Notes under the pieces: model-generated
The model's input: the letters and a program-made list of their open reading frames with translations, nothing else
Told to the model about the DNA's origin: nothing
Databases searched by the model: none
DNA from: Chryseobacterium sp. MEBOG06
Lineage (GTDB): Bacteria; Bacteroidota; Bacteroidia; Flavobacteriales; Weeksellaceae
NCBI RefSeq assembly: GCF_021869765.1
Contig: NZ_CP084580.1
Coordinates: 4,030,001 to 4,094,000, forward strand
Reading direction: 5' to 3'
Length of the DNA: 64,000 nucleotides
Shown: positions 63,664-64,000 of the stretch, in pieces
Layout of the letters: each line of letters starts with the position of its first letter
Position numbering within the stretch: the stretch's first letter is position 1
Translations under genes and position numbers: made by a program

Positions 63664-64000
63664 TTATAACACAATCTGCTTAATAAACTCATCACTTTCA
63701 ATGATTCCGTCTTTCAGCACTACATTTCTTTTAGTCTGTGCAGCAACATCCGGCTCGTGGGTGACCACAATGATTGTTTTTCCCTCATTATTAATATCCT
63801 GAAGAAGCTTCATAATATCATGAGTGGTCTTAGAGTCTAATGCTCCCGTAGGCTCATCTGCCAATACCACTTTCGGATTGGTAATTAATGCCCTTGCGAT
63901 GGCTACTCTCTGTTTCTGACCTCCCGAAAGTTCACTGGGCAGGTGGTTGGCCCATTGTGCCAGCCCTACTTTCTCCAGATATTCCATTGCTTTCAGATTA
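63664..64000 (-). CDS. MacB-type ABC ATPase, C-terminal part (cut by window end)
   Basis: The frame ends at 63664 and runs off the window. It shows the signature HLPSELSGGQKQRVAIARAL, Walker B VVLADEPTGALDS, and the switch His in VVTHEPDVAAQTKRNVVLKD. It is a LolD/MacB-style stand-alone ATPase and drives the two permeases downstream. The reading frame continues past the first visible ATG (63987) toward the window edge. Confidence 0.9.
   Translation of the reverse strand, partial: NLKAMEYLEKVGLAQWANHLPSELSGGQKQRVAIARALITNPKVVLADEPTGALDSKTTHDIMKLLQDINNEGKTIIVVTHEPDVAAQTKRNVVLKDGIIESDEFIKQIVL

Overview
The window looks like chromosome of a low-GC member of the Bacteroidota, family Weeksellaceae or Flavobacteriaceae, most likely Chryseobacterium or a close relative. 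The signs are: many promoters with the flavobacterial -7 box TAnnTTTG and no Shine-Dalgarno sites; an LpxC-FabZ fusion; the type IX secretion (T9SS) regulator PorX and a T9SS sorting-domain protein; a PorT-like barrel; and an ISL3/ISAon1-type insertion sequence. Genus is inferred from gene content and protein style, not from a marker gene.

Layout. 1-106: start of an ABC exporter on the minus strand. 286-2198: nitric-oxide defence operon (flavohaemoglobin, NsrR-like Rrf2 regulator, DUF2798 protein) behind a perfect 39-bp palindrome. 2236-8641: lptB with a C-terminal extra domain, a TM2 protein, an unknown protein, hemB, a tiny T9SS-sorted protein and a NatAB-like ABC pair. 8753-15225: outer-membrane barrel, sucD, and the lipid A block (lpxD paralogue, efp, lpxA, lpxC-fabZ, lpxD). 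15297-21819: dNTPase-like HD protein, S41 protease, PorX, MliC-like lipoprotein, exonuclease III and an RlpA-like protein. 21820-25625: AT-rich decayed region with a complete insertion sequence (23-bp inverted repeats, 8-bp target duplication) and two exported proteins. 26015-27316: rimO.

27413-54236 is one block of 24 minus-strand genes. It encodes a Wzx/Wzy surface polysaccharide, begins with a WbpM-like 4,6-dehydratase plus Wza and Wzc, and ends at a strong hairpin terminator after rmlC. Two nucleotide-sugar branches can be read. The first is a Wbp-type route to a 2,3-diacetamido uronic acid (6-dehydrogenase, 3-dehydrogenase, aminotransferase, acetyltransferase, 2-epimerase), accompanied by an L-2-hydroxyglutarate oxidase and an asparagine-synthase homologue. 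The second is a 4-amino-4,6-dideoxy sugar route (WbpM-like dehydratase, PglE-like aminotransferase, PglD-like acyltransferase).

The second route carries a compact acyl-building module: two ketosynthase III enzymes, an acyl carrier protein, a ketoreductase, a Rieske oxygenase and a matching flavin/2Fe-2S reductase. The module probably makes and oxygenates a short custom acyl chain that is then placed on the amino sugar. This is the most interesting system in the window.

54578-64000: recX, glyA, a thioredoxin-reductase-like enzyme behind a seven-copy 7-bp tandem repeat, an ArnT-like glycosyltransferase, and a MacAB-like efflux operon (adaptor, two permeases, ATPase cut by the window end) interrupted by a broken four-helix-bundle gene.
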